This document shows, piece by piece, positions 22,201 through 33,345 of a stretch of DNA of 64,000 bases (its first letter is position 1; each line of letters opens with the position of its first letter). The notes beneath the pieces were generated by a model that saw nothing but the letters and a program-made list of their open reading frames with translations, made no database searches and had not been told where the DNA came from. Position numbers and translations under genes: made by a program. Origin of the DNA: Nyssa sinensis (lineage: Eukaryota; Streptophyta; Magnoliopsida; Cornales; Nyssaceae); the NCBI GenBank assembly GCA_008638375.1, contig CM018043.1, positions 58,223,510-58,287,509 on the forward strand, in the 5' to 3' direction.

Positions 22201-24733
22201 CCTCAGAATTCGCGTTCCATAAGACATGTTTCCTGCACTCCACCTGGCACTATGATGCAGCTATAACCAGCTGCCAAAAGGGAGTTAAAGTTTTTCTTTG
22301 TTGCAGGTGTAAGTCCCAGCCACGTCCATATATGCCTCAGGAATGGTGTGTAGAACACCTGATCAGTTTTTTTATTTATTAATTAATATAGTTAATAGAG
22401 AGAATTATGAGGATGGCTCCATGAAATTCGTAAGGCTAGAAGCACTGAGGGTGGCAAGTCTTACAGCAGCTACTTGCAAGAACCTTCATTTTTGGAAGAG
22501 GCATGAAACCCGTAAGGTCGGCAAGAGAAACGACACCAACAGGCAAAACTGAATGCGGCTCATAGCCAAAAACTGCATGAAGCACATTCTAAGTTTGTTA
22601 CTTTGGAAAGGAAAAAAAAAAGGAGAATCAAGTAGAATCAACAGGATAAATCTCCTTAGAAACTAAAAGTGGAAACATCTCGCTGCTTCAAGTCAAGTAG
22701 CCCAACAAATCTTTACCTTTTGGCACTTAACCATAAACACTTTGCTTCAAGCACCACCCTGTCATTGCTGTCATTGTCAAATCCAAAACTTCCCAAGGGG
22801 TGGTTCCATACATTTTCACACCAAAATAATAATAATAATAATAACAAAGCAAGATGCAAAGAATCCCACTCTCTACAGAGAACATTGTTCCCACTTTCTC
22901 GCCTCTTCTTTTCTCTTGACAAGTAAACTCGCTCTTTCTCACTTCTCTTACTGATTCCACTTGATATTATTGGGAGAAAAGAGAAGAAATTTACCATAAA
23001 AACATTAAAAAGATCTATAACTAATTATTTATTGCAACCAAAATATTCAAATTAAATACGCAAACTCAACATCCAAAACAAGCCAGAAACAAATTGTCTT
23101 AACTTATCAAATCCTAAATTGTACACCTCTTCTTTTCTTTTGACAAGTAAACTTCATTTTCTCACTTTTCATACACCTAGTTCCCACTTGACATTATTGG
23201 CAACTTCAAGACATTTTCTTTGTCCCTTTCCCAACTGTCACTTTCCCAATTTTCTACAAACCCTATTCTTTATATTTCTTTTTAGAGAAAAAAATATTTT
23301 GGCCTGACTTATCTAAATTTGGACAAATTTTCCAGTTTTGTAGCCCCCCTCCCTCCTTTTTTTTTTTTGAAATATAAATTTTGAAAAAAAAAAAAAATAT
23401 ATATATATATATATACATAAACACCAAATTTTCTAATTTTACTGTTAATATAACATTTTTTTTTAATTAAAACGGACTAGTCCAGTTCACTCTTAGTTTA
23501 TAGCCAAGCAAAATCTGAATTTGTTTGGCTATTCGTGAAGAATCTATGAAATTTTGGAACCATGCTTGATATAAATTTTTTAAAAGATATAGAAAGCTTC
23601 AATTTTGATGGCAGTTAGATGATAAGTTGAAGATGATAAGTTGGAGATGTCACAACACATGTATTACAATATATTGAATCAGTTTCCTACAGCCCAAAAT
23701 TCATATTTTAGTTTGAATTATAATTGTTACAATGGAACCAAGAACCACCAGCCATAGTACGAAGTTCAGGTAATCACTATGCACTAATGATAGATTTCCC
23801 CCACAAAATTTTCTTACAGTCTTACACTCTGCAAAGTGTGAGGCACAGGGTGATCATTGGGTGGGACCTGGAGTGAGTGGACCCCACACTTTGTAAGTAT
23901 AGAAAAATTTTGTAGAAAAAATATGTAGGGAAGTGTATCAATGCTCAATCACGCTCCCAATATAATTTAAGCTACAGAAAGTTACCATTCCAAAAGGGAC
24001 TAAGATTCTAACAGCAACCCGAACAGAGACTTAAAAAGTTAAATTTTAGTCAAAAACTCCCCCCAAAAAAAAAATTGTCTCTAGCAGGCAGTAATAGACT
24101 CAAATCTATTCTTAGTCAAACTCAAACCCAAATCAGTGAAATTCTATTCACAAACTCAAATCACATAGACGCAAATCGCTGTTCAAAGCAAATTTAAAAC
24201 TTTTGGGACATGATTGAAATTTTTTGGGATAAGGTGGAAATTTTTAACAAAGATTTAAGTGAAAACTAAGTGATCGTGGGAAAACATCAAACTCAAATAA
24301 AGGTTTTACTTAAATCACTGCAGGAGATGGCATAATAAGCAAAACAATAAGTGCGCAATCAAGGCTGAAGAAATCATTGAAGCGAGGATAGTGATGCAAG
24401 AAGAAGAAGAAAGAAGTTTACCATATGCCTTCTTAGGATCAAAGGCTTTTATATCCTCTACATGTAGAGTCAATGGAAAATAGCCGCAAACATGCTTACA
24501 GATATACCTGAAATTCGTAGACCCAATTGTAACGAATTAAATGCCAAGAGAGAAAAAAAAAAAAAAAGGAAATCAATTCACATAAGGGACAGCTGAGGAA
24601 GAAAACCGGAGGAGGGTAATCACTGACCTCGCTAATTTTCGCCCCCATTTGCTTTTTTCGTCAATTGGAATCACCATAAGAATCAGTATCAACCCCGATA
24701 CCCTGAATCATATACAGGCCAAATGAGTACACT

Positions 24734-24777
<44 letters not shown>

Positions 24778-24992
24778 AAGAGAAAGGGAACGCACGCTAA
24801 GACTTTGGAGAAGGGAAGGAAGAAGCAGCAAGTGAAGAGGATAGCGCCGTCGAAGTGGATGGCCCCAAGCCATAGGATCAGCGCCAATATGGTGTGGAAT
24901 ATTGAGCCTCGAGTCGCCTTAAACACCGTCGGCGGCGGCGAAACCTCAACTGAGGACGGTAGATGCCGAAATCCGTTAGTCCCTTCCGTCAT
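19231..24992 (-). CDS. DGAT2: Diacylglycerol O-acyltransferase 2 (DGAT2), with two apparent frameshifts
   Basis: DGAT2 makes triacylglycerol from diacylglycerol and acyl-CoA in the endoplasmic reticulum. Nine minus-strand exons fit: 24992-24796, 24702-24628, 24507-24422, 22572-22465, 22358-22202, 21815-21729, 21132-21035, 20169-20082 and 19332-19231, 998 bases in all. Landmarks in order: hydrophobic [49 protein letters not shown]; catalytic-block [70 protein letters not shown]; final LQLRIL. 998 is not a multiple of three. Compared with the family, exon 4 has one extra base near its end (AGTAGCTGCT before the donor at 22464) and exon 5 one extra base near its end (GAACGCGAATTC, about 22205-22216). 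Without them the length would be about 331 residues, normal for plants. Read literally, translation stops in exon 5. This is either a recently disabled copy or two sequence errors. Start is the first ATG in frame. Confidence 0.88.
20287..20444 (-). mobile_element. tRNA-derived SINE in DGAT2 intron 7 with perfect 12-bp target duplication
   Basis: On the minus strand the element starts near CAAGGGGTTTGCCGAGTGG (A-box-like, as in Leu/Ser tRNAs) and has GGTCTCGAATTCGAGTC (B-box-like) about 30 bases on. GAGAGATCTCTT flanks it on both sides (20275-20286 and 20445-20456). It is 158 bp long and ends in TTGTTATAA rather than a long poly(A). The intact duplication suggests a fairly recent insertion. 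Confidence 0.8.
20634..20652. repeat. (CA)n microsatellite in DGAT2 intron 7
   Basis: Nine to ten CA dinucleotides. A 13-14 base C homopolymer lies nearby at about 20850. Confidence 0.85.
21220..21595. repeat. Diverged tandem duplication in DGAT2 intron 6
   Basis: AGATTAATGAAGAA...ATATATATAATGCA at 21267 recurs at 21453, a step of 186 bases. Both copies continue with similar GATAAGCTCAAGCA/GCTAAGCTAAAGCA and AGACATG(T/C)CAGG(T/C)CATG text. Purely intronic; no coding content. Confidence 0.7.
22573..24421 (-). other. Long DGAT2 intron 3
   Basis: 1.85 kb between exon 3 and exon 4. It contains a direct repeat of CCTCTTCTTTTCT(C/T)TTGACAAGTAAAC at about 22901 and 23126, an (AAT)n run at 22828-22842, an A/T run at 23385-23414, and an imperfect hairpin (23801-23840 against 23884-23915) with arms reading CAAAATTTT...TTACA...AAGTGTG. 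No gene recognised. Confidence 0.6.
24740..24769. repeat. (AG)n microsatellite in DGAT2 intron 1
   Basis: On the gene strand it is a pyrimidine run (CT)n lying in the 93-base first intron (24795-24703), upstream of the acceptor. Confidence 0.85.
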
Positions 24993-25315
24993 CGCTGCCG
25001 AATTCAATACAAAACTAAAACAGGGAGTTCCAAGTTCCAACTCCTTTTATGTGAAACTGAAACGTGAATCCAAAATTTCTATGGAACGGAGAAGAACCTT
25101 TTTGCGTGTGCACGTTAGAGTGACTTCGTGAACACCGCCTAGCCCCCAACACACGACACCACTCCACCAGGTGGTTGATTCAGAGATGAAACCCAACGGT
25201 GGGCATTCTTAAGTAGAGGTTGCTCACACTCGTATCAGTCTCACCGCTGGACTGTTTGTGGTCCTTGTCCACGTATACGTATACGTATGCATATACATAT
25301 ATACATATACTACAC

Positions 25316-25358
<43 letters not shown>

Positions 25359-25460
25359 GAATTCTAGAGTAGAGCTGAAAACTCTGGAAAGAATCGGATT
25401 AGATCTTACATCATAATTAATATTCATTTAAGAGGTTTACCTTGTCACTTTCTTGATTAT
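24993..25460. promoter_or_regulatory. DGAT2 upstream region
   Basis: Presumed 5' UTR and promoter of the minus-strand DGAT2 gene. It includes (CA)n(TA)n at about 25318-25357 preceded by repeated GTATAC/CATATA text. Position relative to the gene is the only basis. Confidence 0.35.
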
Positions 25461-27183
25461 TATATGTTGTATATGCATGGTCCAAAACAGATCAAGCTCG
25501 ATTCATGTGCGACTCGGATTAAAGTTTTTTTTATTCATAATTTTTAAATTTATTTTTATTTTAACTTCATTTTTTAAAATTGAAGATAATAAATTTCACA
25601 TTTTTAATTCTAATTATATCAATTTTAATAATTATTATTATTTTAAAATATCACTTTTAATAATTTTTTATGTTCAAAATATAATTATTTAACATATAGT
25701 TATCTAAAATTTAATTATTGAAATCTTTAATGTGATGATAAGTTGATAATTTTGTACATATAAAAAAACTAATTTCAAAATAAAAAAATTATTAAATTAA
25801 AAAATTATAAATTAATTTTAAATTTTTATTTACATAATATAAAAATAAATGATTATTAGTTTGGAGTATTATAGAAATAATTAGTGAATAAATAGTACAT
25901 GAATAGGAATTTGAATGATGAATAGTAGACCTTTAAATTTAAAAACTAAAATTAAAAATTATTATTTATATTTTCAAATTTGATGTAAATGTGAAAATAG
26001 ATTGGATATTAATTTTTACTTCTCCACCTTCAAATTTAATGTTCTTAAAGGCTTGTTTAAGATTGTTTTACAAGATAAATAATTTAAAATTAAATATATT
26101 TTTAAGCTCATTAATTTATTAAGCCTGACTTGCTTGATTTGATATTCATTATTCAAATAGAATTGAAATAGTTAAAACGAGTGATGATCTAACAACATTC
26201 TTTCTTAAAAAAAGAATAAAATTGAAATTCCCCAAACGGTAGCTCATGAGGGGTCAGTAAATATAATTGATGTGATATAAAATCAATACAATACTGTTAC
26301 ATCAACTGTGTAAATATTTTTTATAAAATTATTGGGTTAACATAGCATTACTAAAAATAATACTATATGTTAAGGTTTTATGATACAACGTCACTGTCCC
26401 TTCAGGGCCTCTAATTTTTTTAAAATCAATTTTGGTATCATTTTGTAAGATTCTAAAAAAATAAAAATAAAAATAAATTGGTTAAATTTTTAGTATTATA
26501 GCTTAAAATATTTTAAATGTTAGTGGAACTTATTACACTTAACTAATGTGAAATATCACTTTTTTTTTATAATCGAAAAAAGTGATTAGTTTCAATTTTT
26601 TTAAACTAATCTATTCTTTATTCATGAATTAGGCTGAATTTTTATAAATTGTAATTGTGTAAAGTGAATTCGAGATTTTTAAATTTATAATTTATTTTTG
26701 AAAATAACTTGTCCATCACTCAAATTTAATATCATACTCCCTATTAAAGAGTTCTATATTTTTGGATTTAAATTTTTTTTAAATAAAAGAAATAATTTTA
26801 TAAACATTTTTTAAAAATATGTCTATTTTTTTATTCAACCATGTTATATTTAAAAATTTTAACCAAAGACGCTTATATAATTATTCTTGAGAAAAATCTA
26901 AATTTGAAAAATAAGTTAAAAATACATAAATATGAGAAATTTAATTTATAAAAACATGGGTACAGTAAAAAAAGACTTTGAATCTAATTACTCGACTAGT
27001 TTAGGTTGTTTTGTAGCATGTTTAGATTATTTTATCGCATATTTTACTTAGTTTTCATCATGAATTTCTTATTTTATTTTATTTTACTTTACATGCTTTA
27101 CTATATTATCTTGTTTATTGCTATTCACACCACATCACTCTATTCCTTCCCTTGTTCTAATAAAACTTTCAATATAAATAATA
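25461..27183. other. AT-rich intergenic DNA
   Basis: Very AT-rich sequence with no recognisable exon, RNA gene or clear repeat boundary. Short frames are Phe/Leu/Ile/Asn-rich, as expected by chance from this composition. Confidence 0.6.
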
Positions 27184-27700
27184 GGTTAAATTATTCTGAT
27201 TTTATATGAAGTTTTTGATAATTATACAAATTTTTTCAGAGGTTTTTAAAATTACACTGATCTTTCTTATTTTATTTAATAATATACAGACACTCTCTTT
27301 AGTAAATTTTTTTATTCAAAATGACAAAATTGTCATTTTCATGTTTTTTTTTAAAATTTTTAAATTTTGACTAATGTTTTTTATTTTTTAAATAAATATT
27401 GATAAAAACTTTAAATTTATTTTTATATAAAATAAAAAAAGTTATTTACCTTAATTTTTTTATATATAAAATAATAAAAAAAACTTTAAAAAAAGTTATA
27501 AAAAATTGGTCAAAATTGAAAAAAATATAAATAATAAATAATAAAAGGGTAATTTTGTCATTTTGAAGAAAAAATTTGACTGAAAAGAAATATCTGTATA
27601 TTGTTAGGTAAAATAAGAAAAATCAATGTAATTTCAAAAATCTCATAAAAAATCAATGTAATTATAAAAAATCTCAAAAAAAGTCAATATAATTTATACT
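27184..27700. mobile_element. Foldback/MITE element, near-complete copy
   Basis: A large inverted repeat. The left arm GGTTAAATTATTCTGATTTTA, then GATAATTATAC, CTTATTTTATTTAATAATATAC and TTCAAAATGACAAAATT, is mirrored on the right by AATTTTGTCATTTTGAA, GTATATTGTTAGGTAAAATAAG, CAATGTAATTATAAAA and AATTTATACT. The core TTTTAAATAAATATTGAT matches the other two copies. No coding capacity. Confidence 0.75.
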
Positions 27701-28294
27701 AAGTAATATAATTCGGAACCAATGGAATATTCATTTGTCTTCTTTGCGTCACTTTCTTAATCATTTATAATCATTAGTCAATCAAGATGTTGGAAAAGAT
27801 TTTAGAGAGAAAATTTTAGAGTGAACCAAAGTTTTAGAATGAAAAATTGAGAAAATTAAGATAAAATCTTTGGGATAAAAAATGGATTGGTCAAAATTTT
27901 AGAGTGTGCTAATTTTAAAAAAATCAAAAATTTCAGTCAATTTTTTTGAGGGGAACTAAAAAAAACTAAAATTCTAGAGTGGGACAAAAATTTATATGTA
28001 AATTTTATTTTTTCGATAAAATTTTGGGAGGTTACAGCTCGTAATAGTCCACTTTTAATTTTGCCCTTGATGTTGAGAATATATGCACACGGTAAGAGTT
28101 GACGTTCAAGTTTATAGTTCATTCTATGAAATGCGGATTTTATTTTATTTTTTTCTTAATTATTTTTTTTAATGATGTTGAATTTCAATTATAGTTTTCT
28201 TGTACCTGTCATTTCATAATAATATTGTATATGTTTATTATTAATTGTATCAATACCTACATTTGGGACTTTCTGTATTTTTATAAAATCCATC

Positions 28295-28333
<39 letters not shown>

Positions 28334-28532
28334 ATATCACAACACTCACTCCACCACTCCAACATGTTTATGGTCTCATCAACCAATCAACCCTCCAACC
28401 TAACACTGCACCACCATGCACTCTTTGCATGCACCCATTGTGTAACATGTTTGGTGTCATGTGTTACATGTTTTTCTTGCCAAAATTAAGAAACTTAATC
28501 GTTTGTATTACAATTAAATAAGCCAATGTTGG

Positions 28533-28588
<56 letters not shown>

Positions 28589-28943
28589 TCAAATAATGTG
28601 ATCAATTGCTAAGGTGCTTGAACAGTAATTTTTTTAAAAAAAGGTTTTAATGAAACAATAGTTTTAGTAGTAGTACTAGAAACAGATTGCATTAAACCCA
28701 TATTATTTATGAAAAACAGGTTAACTAACGCATGGATAACGTGTACCACATGCATCTTACGTTGTATAAAGGTTATGGTATTTATTGCATGAGCAACACA
28801 ATATACATGAGCAACATGAAGAACCGTTCAGGACTTCGTTGGGCCATGGGGTTGGCCTGGCGTGCATGAGAAAGATTTGGATTGCCACCCGCGTAGCTTT
28901 ATTTTCTTAGCAGCATTGTAAAAATTAAAGTTTTATGACTAGT
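27701..28943. other. AT-rich intergenic DNA with microsatellites
   Basis: Contains (TA)n at 28301-28330 and (TC)n at about 28538-28587. No gene recognised on either strand. Confidence 0.6.
28538..28587. repeat. (TC)n microsatellite
   Basis: About 24 TC dinucleotides, interrupted once near the right end. Confidence 0.9.
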
Positions 28944-29996
28944 TAAGAGCAACTCTAAAGGGAGTTGTCATTTTGGGGTGTCAAATCATTCATTTGTAAC
29001 TTTGAATAGTGTTTTGGCATCTCTAAATTATAAATCTTCTCCAATGATAGGTGTCAAAATGAGGTGGTATTTTAATATTTTTATTAAAAAATGTAATTAA
29101 ACTTAATGATTATATTTTAACCGGTAAAGTTTTATTATTCAATTATAAAAATTAGTTAAATAAATAAATTCACCCTAAATTAACAAAAATAAATAAATAA
29201 ACTAAAATTAAAACATTCAATTTAAATTACAAAAATTAATTTAAATTCTAAATAACAATTAACTAAAATAGAAAAAAATTCTTCAGTTATAAAAATTAGC
29301 TAAATAAATAAATTCATCCTAAATTAACAAAAATATATAAATAAATAAATAAGCTAAAATTAAAACATTCAATTTAAATTCTAAAACAATTAACTAATTT
29401 AAAACATTTATTTTAAATTAAAATCAATTATATATATATAGGCAAAGGAGGCACAGTCTCTATATTTCTTTTCCACCCCGCGCCGATATTTCTTCCCCTT
29501 TCCCTCTACGCCTCCTCCTTCTTTCTCTTTCCCTCTGTGCCTCCTTCCCCTTTTCCCTCTCTCTGTGCCTCCTTTTTTAGATCTGTCATCATCAACACAA
29601 GGTTTGAAGAAAAATCCTAGAGCAGTAAACTTAAAGTGAAACGGCAAGCGATTTTTACGGCGATTTTTAGATGATTTTTCGGCCTTTGTTAAGTTTTCTC
29701 TTTCAAAATCTAAAATCTCTGTATTTACAGAATTTTTTGGTTGAATAGAGCCATTAAGAGAAGTTCCGTTGGAACTGTAGAATCTAAAAAATGTCAAAAT
29801 GGCTCTATGAAACCTCTTCCTTTCTCTCTCCAAAGTTTGAAAAATTGGCACCCCAAGAGCATTGCTGCCATTTTACAACTCTGGATGCCACCTTCCGTTG
29901 GAATGAAAAATTTTAAATTTGGGGTGGCATTTCGCCAGTTGTTGGCAGTTATGGGGTTGCCACCCCTGATGACACTCGCCCTTGGAGTTGCTCTTA
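28944..29996. mobile_element. Terminal-inverted-repeat element, copy 2 (about 1.05 kb)
   Basis: Begins TAAGAGCAACTCTAAAGGG and ends CCTTGGAGTTGCTCTTA, inverted repeats that pair over at least 12 bases. The interior has two AT-rich units like those at 1-720, then a pyrimidine-rich region (29470-29580), then a segment matching 1050-1317. A clear target duplication was not found; only a TA on each side fits. The pyrimidine-rich strand gives a long minus-strand frame (29408-29851), but its Lys/Arg/Glu-rich low-complexity product and its transposon setting argue against a gene. Confidence 0.75.
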
Positions 29997-32154
29997 GTAT
30001 TAGTAATTTAAAATTTAAGGGTGAAGATAATATATATATATATATATATATATATAAGTTATCAACTATGAACCAAAAAAGTAGGACAAGAAAAGAGAAA
30101 TTAAAATCACAGTCGCCCTTTATAATATACTCTCATCAGTACACTCGAGGTATTTTTGTCTTTTATGTTCTGATACTATGTTAAATCATTAACTCATTTA
30201 AAAATTTAAGTTATTAGAGTAGATATCACTTTATTATTATGTTCTTTACATTATTTAATGTGGGACACAAGTATTTAAGATACCTATGTTTTCCAACAAT
30301 CTCTCACATATTTTAAAATACTTGAGTGACAAAAGAATTATAAGAGATTCAATGAATAATATAATAGAGAAAAAAATGATTAGAGAATTCAATGCATAAG
30401 AATTGGTCTCTTTTGAATTATGAACCAACCCTAAGATAAATAAATTATGACTCACAGAAACTTGGTCAAATTTCTATCAATCAGTGTTTATTTAGTTTAT
30501 TGTAAATCAGTCAAACTTATCACTCACGATGTCTCATCGATCAAATGAAGAATTTGTTCTGAGAAATCTAGAGAACATGTGGGAACTCTGGTAGGAAGCG
30601 ACCTACTTTCACATTTATATTGGCCGTGTGCCTTTGATTCATCATACATAAAACAGAACCGATCAGCACCCATGAAAGTTATAAACATATATAAATGTGC
30701 AGACACACACCCTGAGTGTTTGTATAAAAAAGGGTAATCGAGGAGTTATTCAGTGGGGTGATATTATTATCAGATTCACAGAATTGCATGAATTTTTTTG
30801 CAGAGCGTTCGGTTACTGCAAGCACAGTTAGTCTGCTGCATAACTTCCTTTTTGTTTTGACGTTTTGCAGTGACAACTGACAAGTGATGGGTGGGCCCAT
30901 TATGTAGTCCAAAACCTGGAGATGAGTTTGCCTTCCATGGATTGTGTTCTCTAAGAGGGTTATGTAGTTTCATTGCTAATCGAAACCCAATTTTCCAGGC
31001 CCAAGACTATGCTATCTTCAAGGATTGTGCGTGGAGAGTTGGGCCTGAGTTGTTGCTAATTTGCTATGGACCTCAAAGGCCCAATTACTTGACAAGTGAG
31101 AATTTTGTTATGAAAAATAGCTTGTATTGGACTATATATCCAATTCCAGCCCAATATATGGATTTATAGTGTAAAGAGAATAGAAATGGAAATGGAAATT
31201 ACAATAGCATATAGAAACACTCAAAATGGAAATCGTGTAAAGTCAAATCTGCAACCCTTTTGTGAAATTCCATCTATTGTATATACAAAAATTACATTAT
31301 AATCTATATTAATATACACAAAATATATAAAATATTATGTTATAATATGTAAAATTCAAAATCTATAAACTCAAACTTAAAAAATTCTTATATAATTTAA
31401 TATTTAACATATTATAAAAGTTAAAATATATATTTTAATATAATATAAAAAAATCAAAAATGTATTTTATATTTAATCGAATCCAATCATTAACAGATCA
31501 AATTTGTTTAATACATATCTGATTCATTTAACTAAAAGAATTTGAATCATATTCAAATAAATATATGATTTATTAACAATTCTATCTTTAAAGCATTTGA
31601 CACATGAAGTGAATTCGTATATAGAAATTAAAACCATAGTCACCCTTTATAATGTATAATATACTCTCATCAAGTGTATAATTATAAGATTCCTTGCCTT
31701 AGCAATCAACCTAGCTATTTTAATGAAATAATGGGGTTGGATGCCTTATAAGGCTTTGTTTGGTAGTTGGGAAATAATAAAAAAAGGAAGATAAAGGTGA
31801 TGATTGCAACTCCAGTAACCACCATAGTTGTATTGAGTAAATGAAAATACTATCATTTAGACATGAAGTCTTCTCTGTAGTAATCATAATAATTATTATT
31901 ATTATCGCCATCATTAGCCTCTAATACGAATTAGAGCGGTGGTAATTAAAGCTTTTATTTTTCTCACCGAAAAGTAAATTGTAGTCAACTAACATACTTG
32001 ATAGATTACACAAACATGATCATCATTGCTTTACCCCAAAACTTGCTTTCAGTGATTCTTTGTGCCCATTGCTCACCCCATTTTACTAAACTTTGTGGCT
32101 TCTGTGAGGGCCCTCTTGGGGTTCTTTGTCCCGGCCAAGTCATAGTTTTAGTGC
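29997..32154. other. Intergenic DNA with repeat fragments
   Basis: Includes (TA)n at 30030-30056 and a stretch from about 30168 (CTGATACTATGTTAAATCATTAACT) that resembles a dispersed plant repeat also seen reversed near 35370-35430. 30880-31160 is less AT-rich and has an open frame of 92 codons with no family I know. Nothing was called as a gene. Confidence 0.5.
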
Positions 32155-32324
32155 ATAAAATAATGTAAAATTAACTTTTGATTAATTAAATTAATTCAAT
32201 TTTAGTAGTATTCTTAATTTTAAATTCTTATATTATTTGTTAATTATTAATGAGACTAGGAGTCTTTATTTTAGTTAAAATAGTATTATTAATTTATGTG
32301 AGATTAGATGTTCAAAGTCAATAT

Positions 32325-32369
<45 letters not shown>

Positions 32370-32660
32370 TGACTTTTGTCACAGTGAGTTGTTAGCTACA
32401 AAAATAATAACGTGGTAGCCAAATAAAAGAGAGTGTCACATGAAGTTGTGAGTGTGGTAGTTGTGAAATCTGTGAATCCGTCCAAAGCTGTGAGCTTTGT
32501 GAGTGGCTGATAATATAAGTTTTCTAAAAGACCTTTGAGTCGTCAAGTTAAATTATTGTTTGGTTTGATTTATTTCATTATGTGAGTGTATTGCTTCTGC
32601 TATTATGTTTTTATAAATACAGAATTATTTTAAATCTTATATTTGATATCAGAACGATTT
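32155..32660 (+). repeat. Possible degenerate LTR end with primer-site-like sequence
   Basis: TTTGATATCAGAACG at about 32642-32656 resembles a decayed initiator-Met primer binding site (consensus TGGTATCAGAGC). It follows sequence that reads like the 3' part of a copia LTR, including GAGACTAGGAGTC...ATGTGAGATTAG and TATAAATACAGAATT. No polyprotein follows. A (TA)n(TG)n microsatellite (about 32325-32370) lies inside. Boundaries are uncertain. Confidence 0.35.
32325..32370. repeat. (TA)n(TG)n compound microsatellite
   Basis: TA dinucleotides passing directly into about 14 TG dinucleotides. Confidence 0.9.
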
Positions 32661-33307
32661 TTAATACATTGACTGTATCAAAATCATAATTTAGACAAGT
32701 TAAAATAATTAACTTACAAAAATTTGTTTGGCTTTTTATAACTTTTATCCTTAGACCTACTTACATTACTTAATATATATTATATATAATAGAAAGGATA
32801 AAAATAAAAATTAATATTTACATAATTTTTATTAAACACCCAAATAATAAATTGATTATATTCTTTTGAAGTAAATCTCCAATGATCAAGTCTTTAGAAC
32901 CTTTTCTTCAAAATGTGAGGCTCCCACAAATGGGCTGTAAGTCATTGCTTCATCACTAGTTCAAACCTAACATTTTGTATAGTGGTAGACTTGTAACATA
33001 GATTTAGGAGAGTTAAAATATAAAAATAATTAAAGAAATTTTTATTAAAAATTTGGAAGAATAACTTTTATTTAAAAAAAAAAAATTCATAGAAAATAGT
33101 AACAAAAAAAATACTTTTTAAAAAATTTGATTCTGCCTAGGGGCACAGACAAGGAATGTTATAAAAAAATCAGAAGTTTTTCCTTTTTAGGTGGAAAATA
33201 ATTTCTAAATTATCATAAAATTCTAGTACAAATTTGCTTTCTTAGATCTTTTGGGGGGTGGTCCCTCCTAGCCCTCACAAATCTGCTAGTGGGCACAGGC
33301 ATAATAT

Positions 33308-33345
<38 letters not shown>

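Noticed and set aside
24993..25040. Upstream extension of the DGAT2 start
   Set aside because: The frame is open further upstream, but only a TTG is found at 25040; the ATG at 24992 is the first real start codon.
29408..29851. 147-codon minus-strand frame in the TIR element
   Set aside because: Low-complexity Lys/Arg/Glu/Gly product generated by a pyrimidine-rich strand. A similar frame in the sister copy (733-948) is not conserved in length or detail.
30891..31169. 92-codon frame MGPLCSPKPGDEFAFHGL...
   Set aside because: No recognised family, no splice or promoter context; it could be a gene fragment, but there is no evidence for it.
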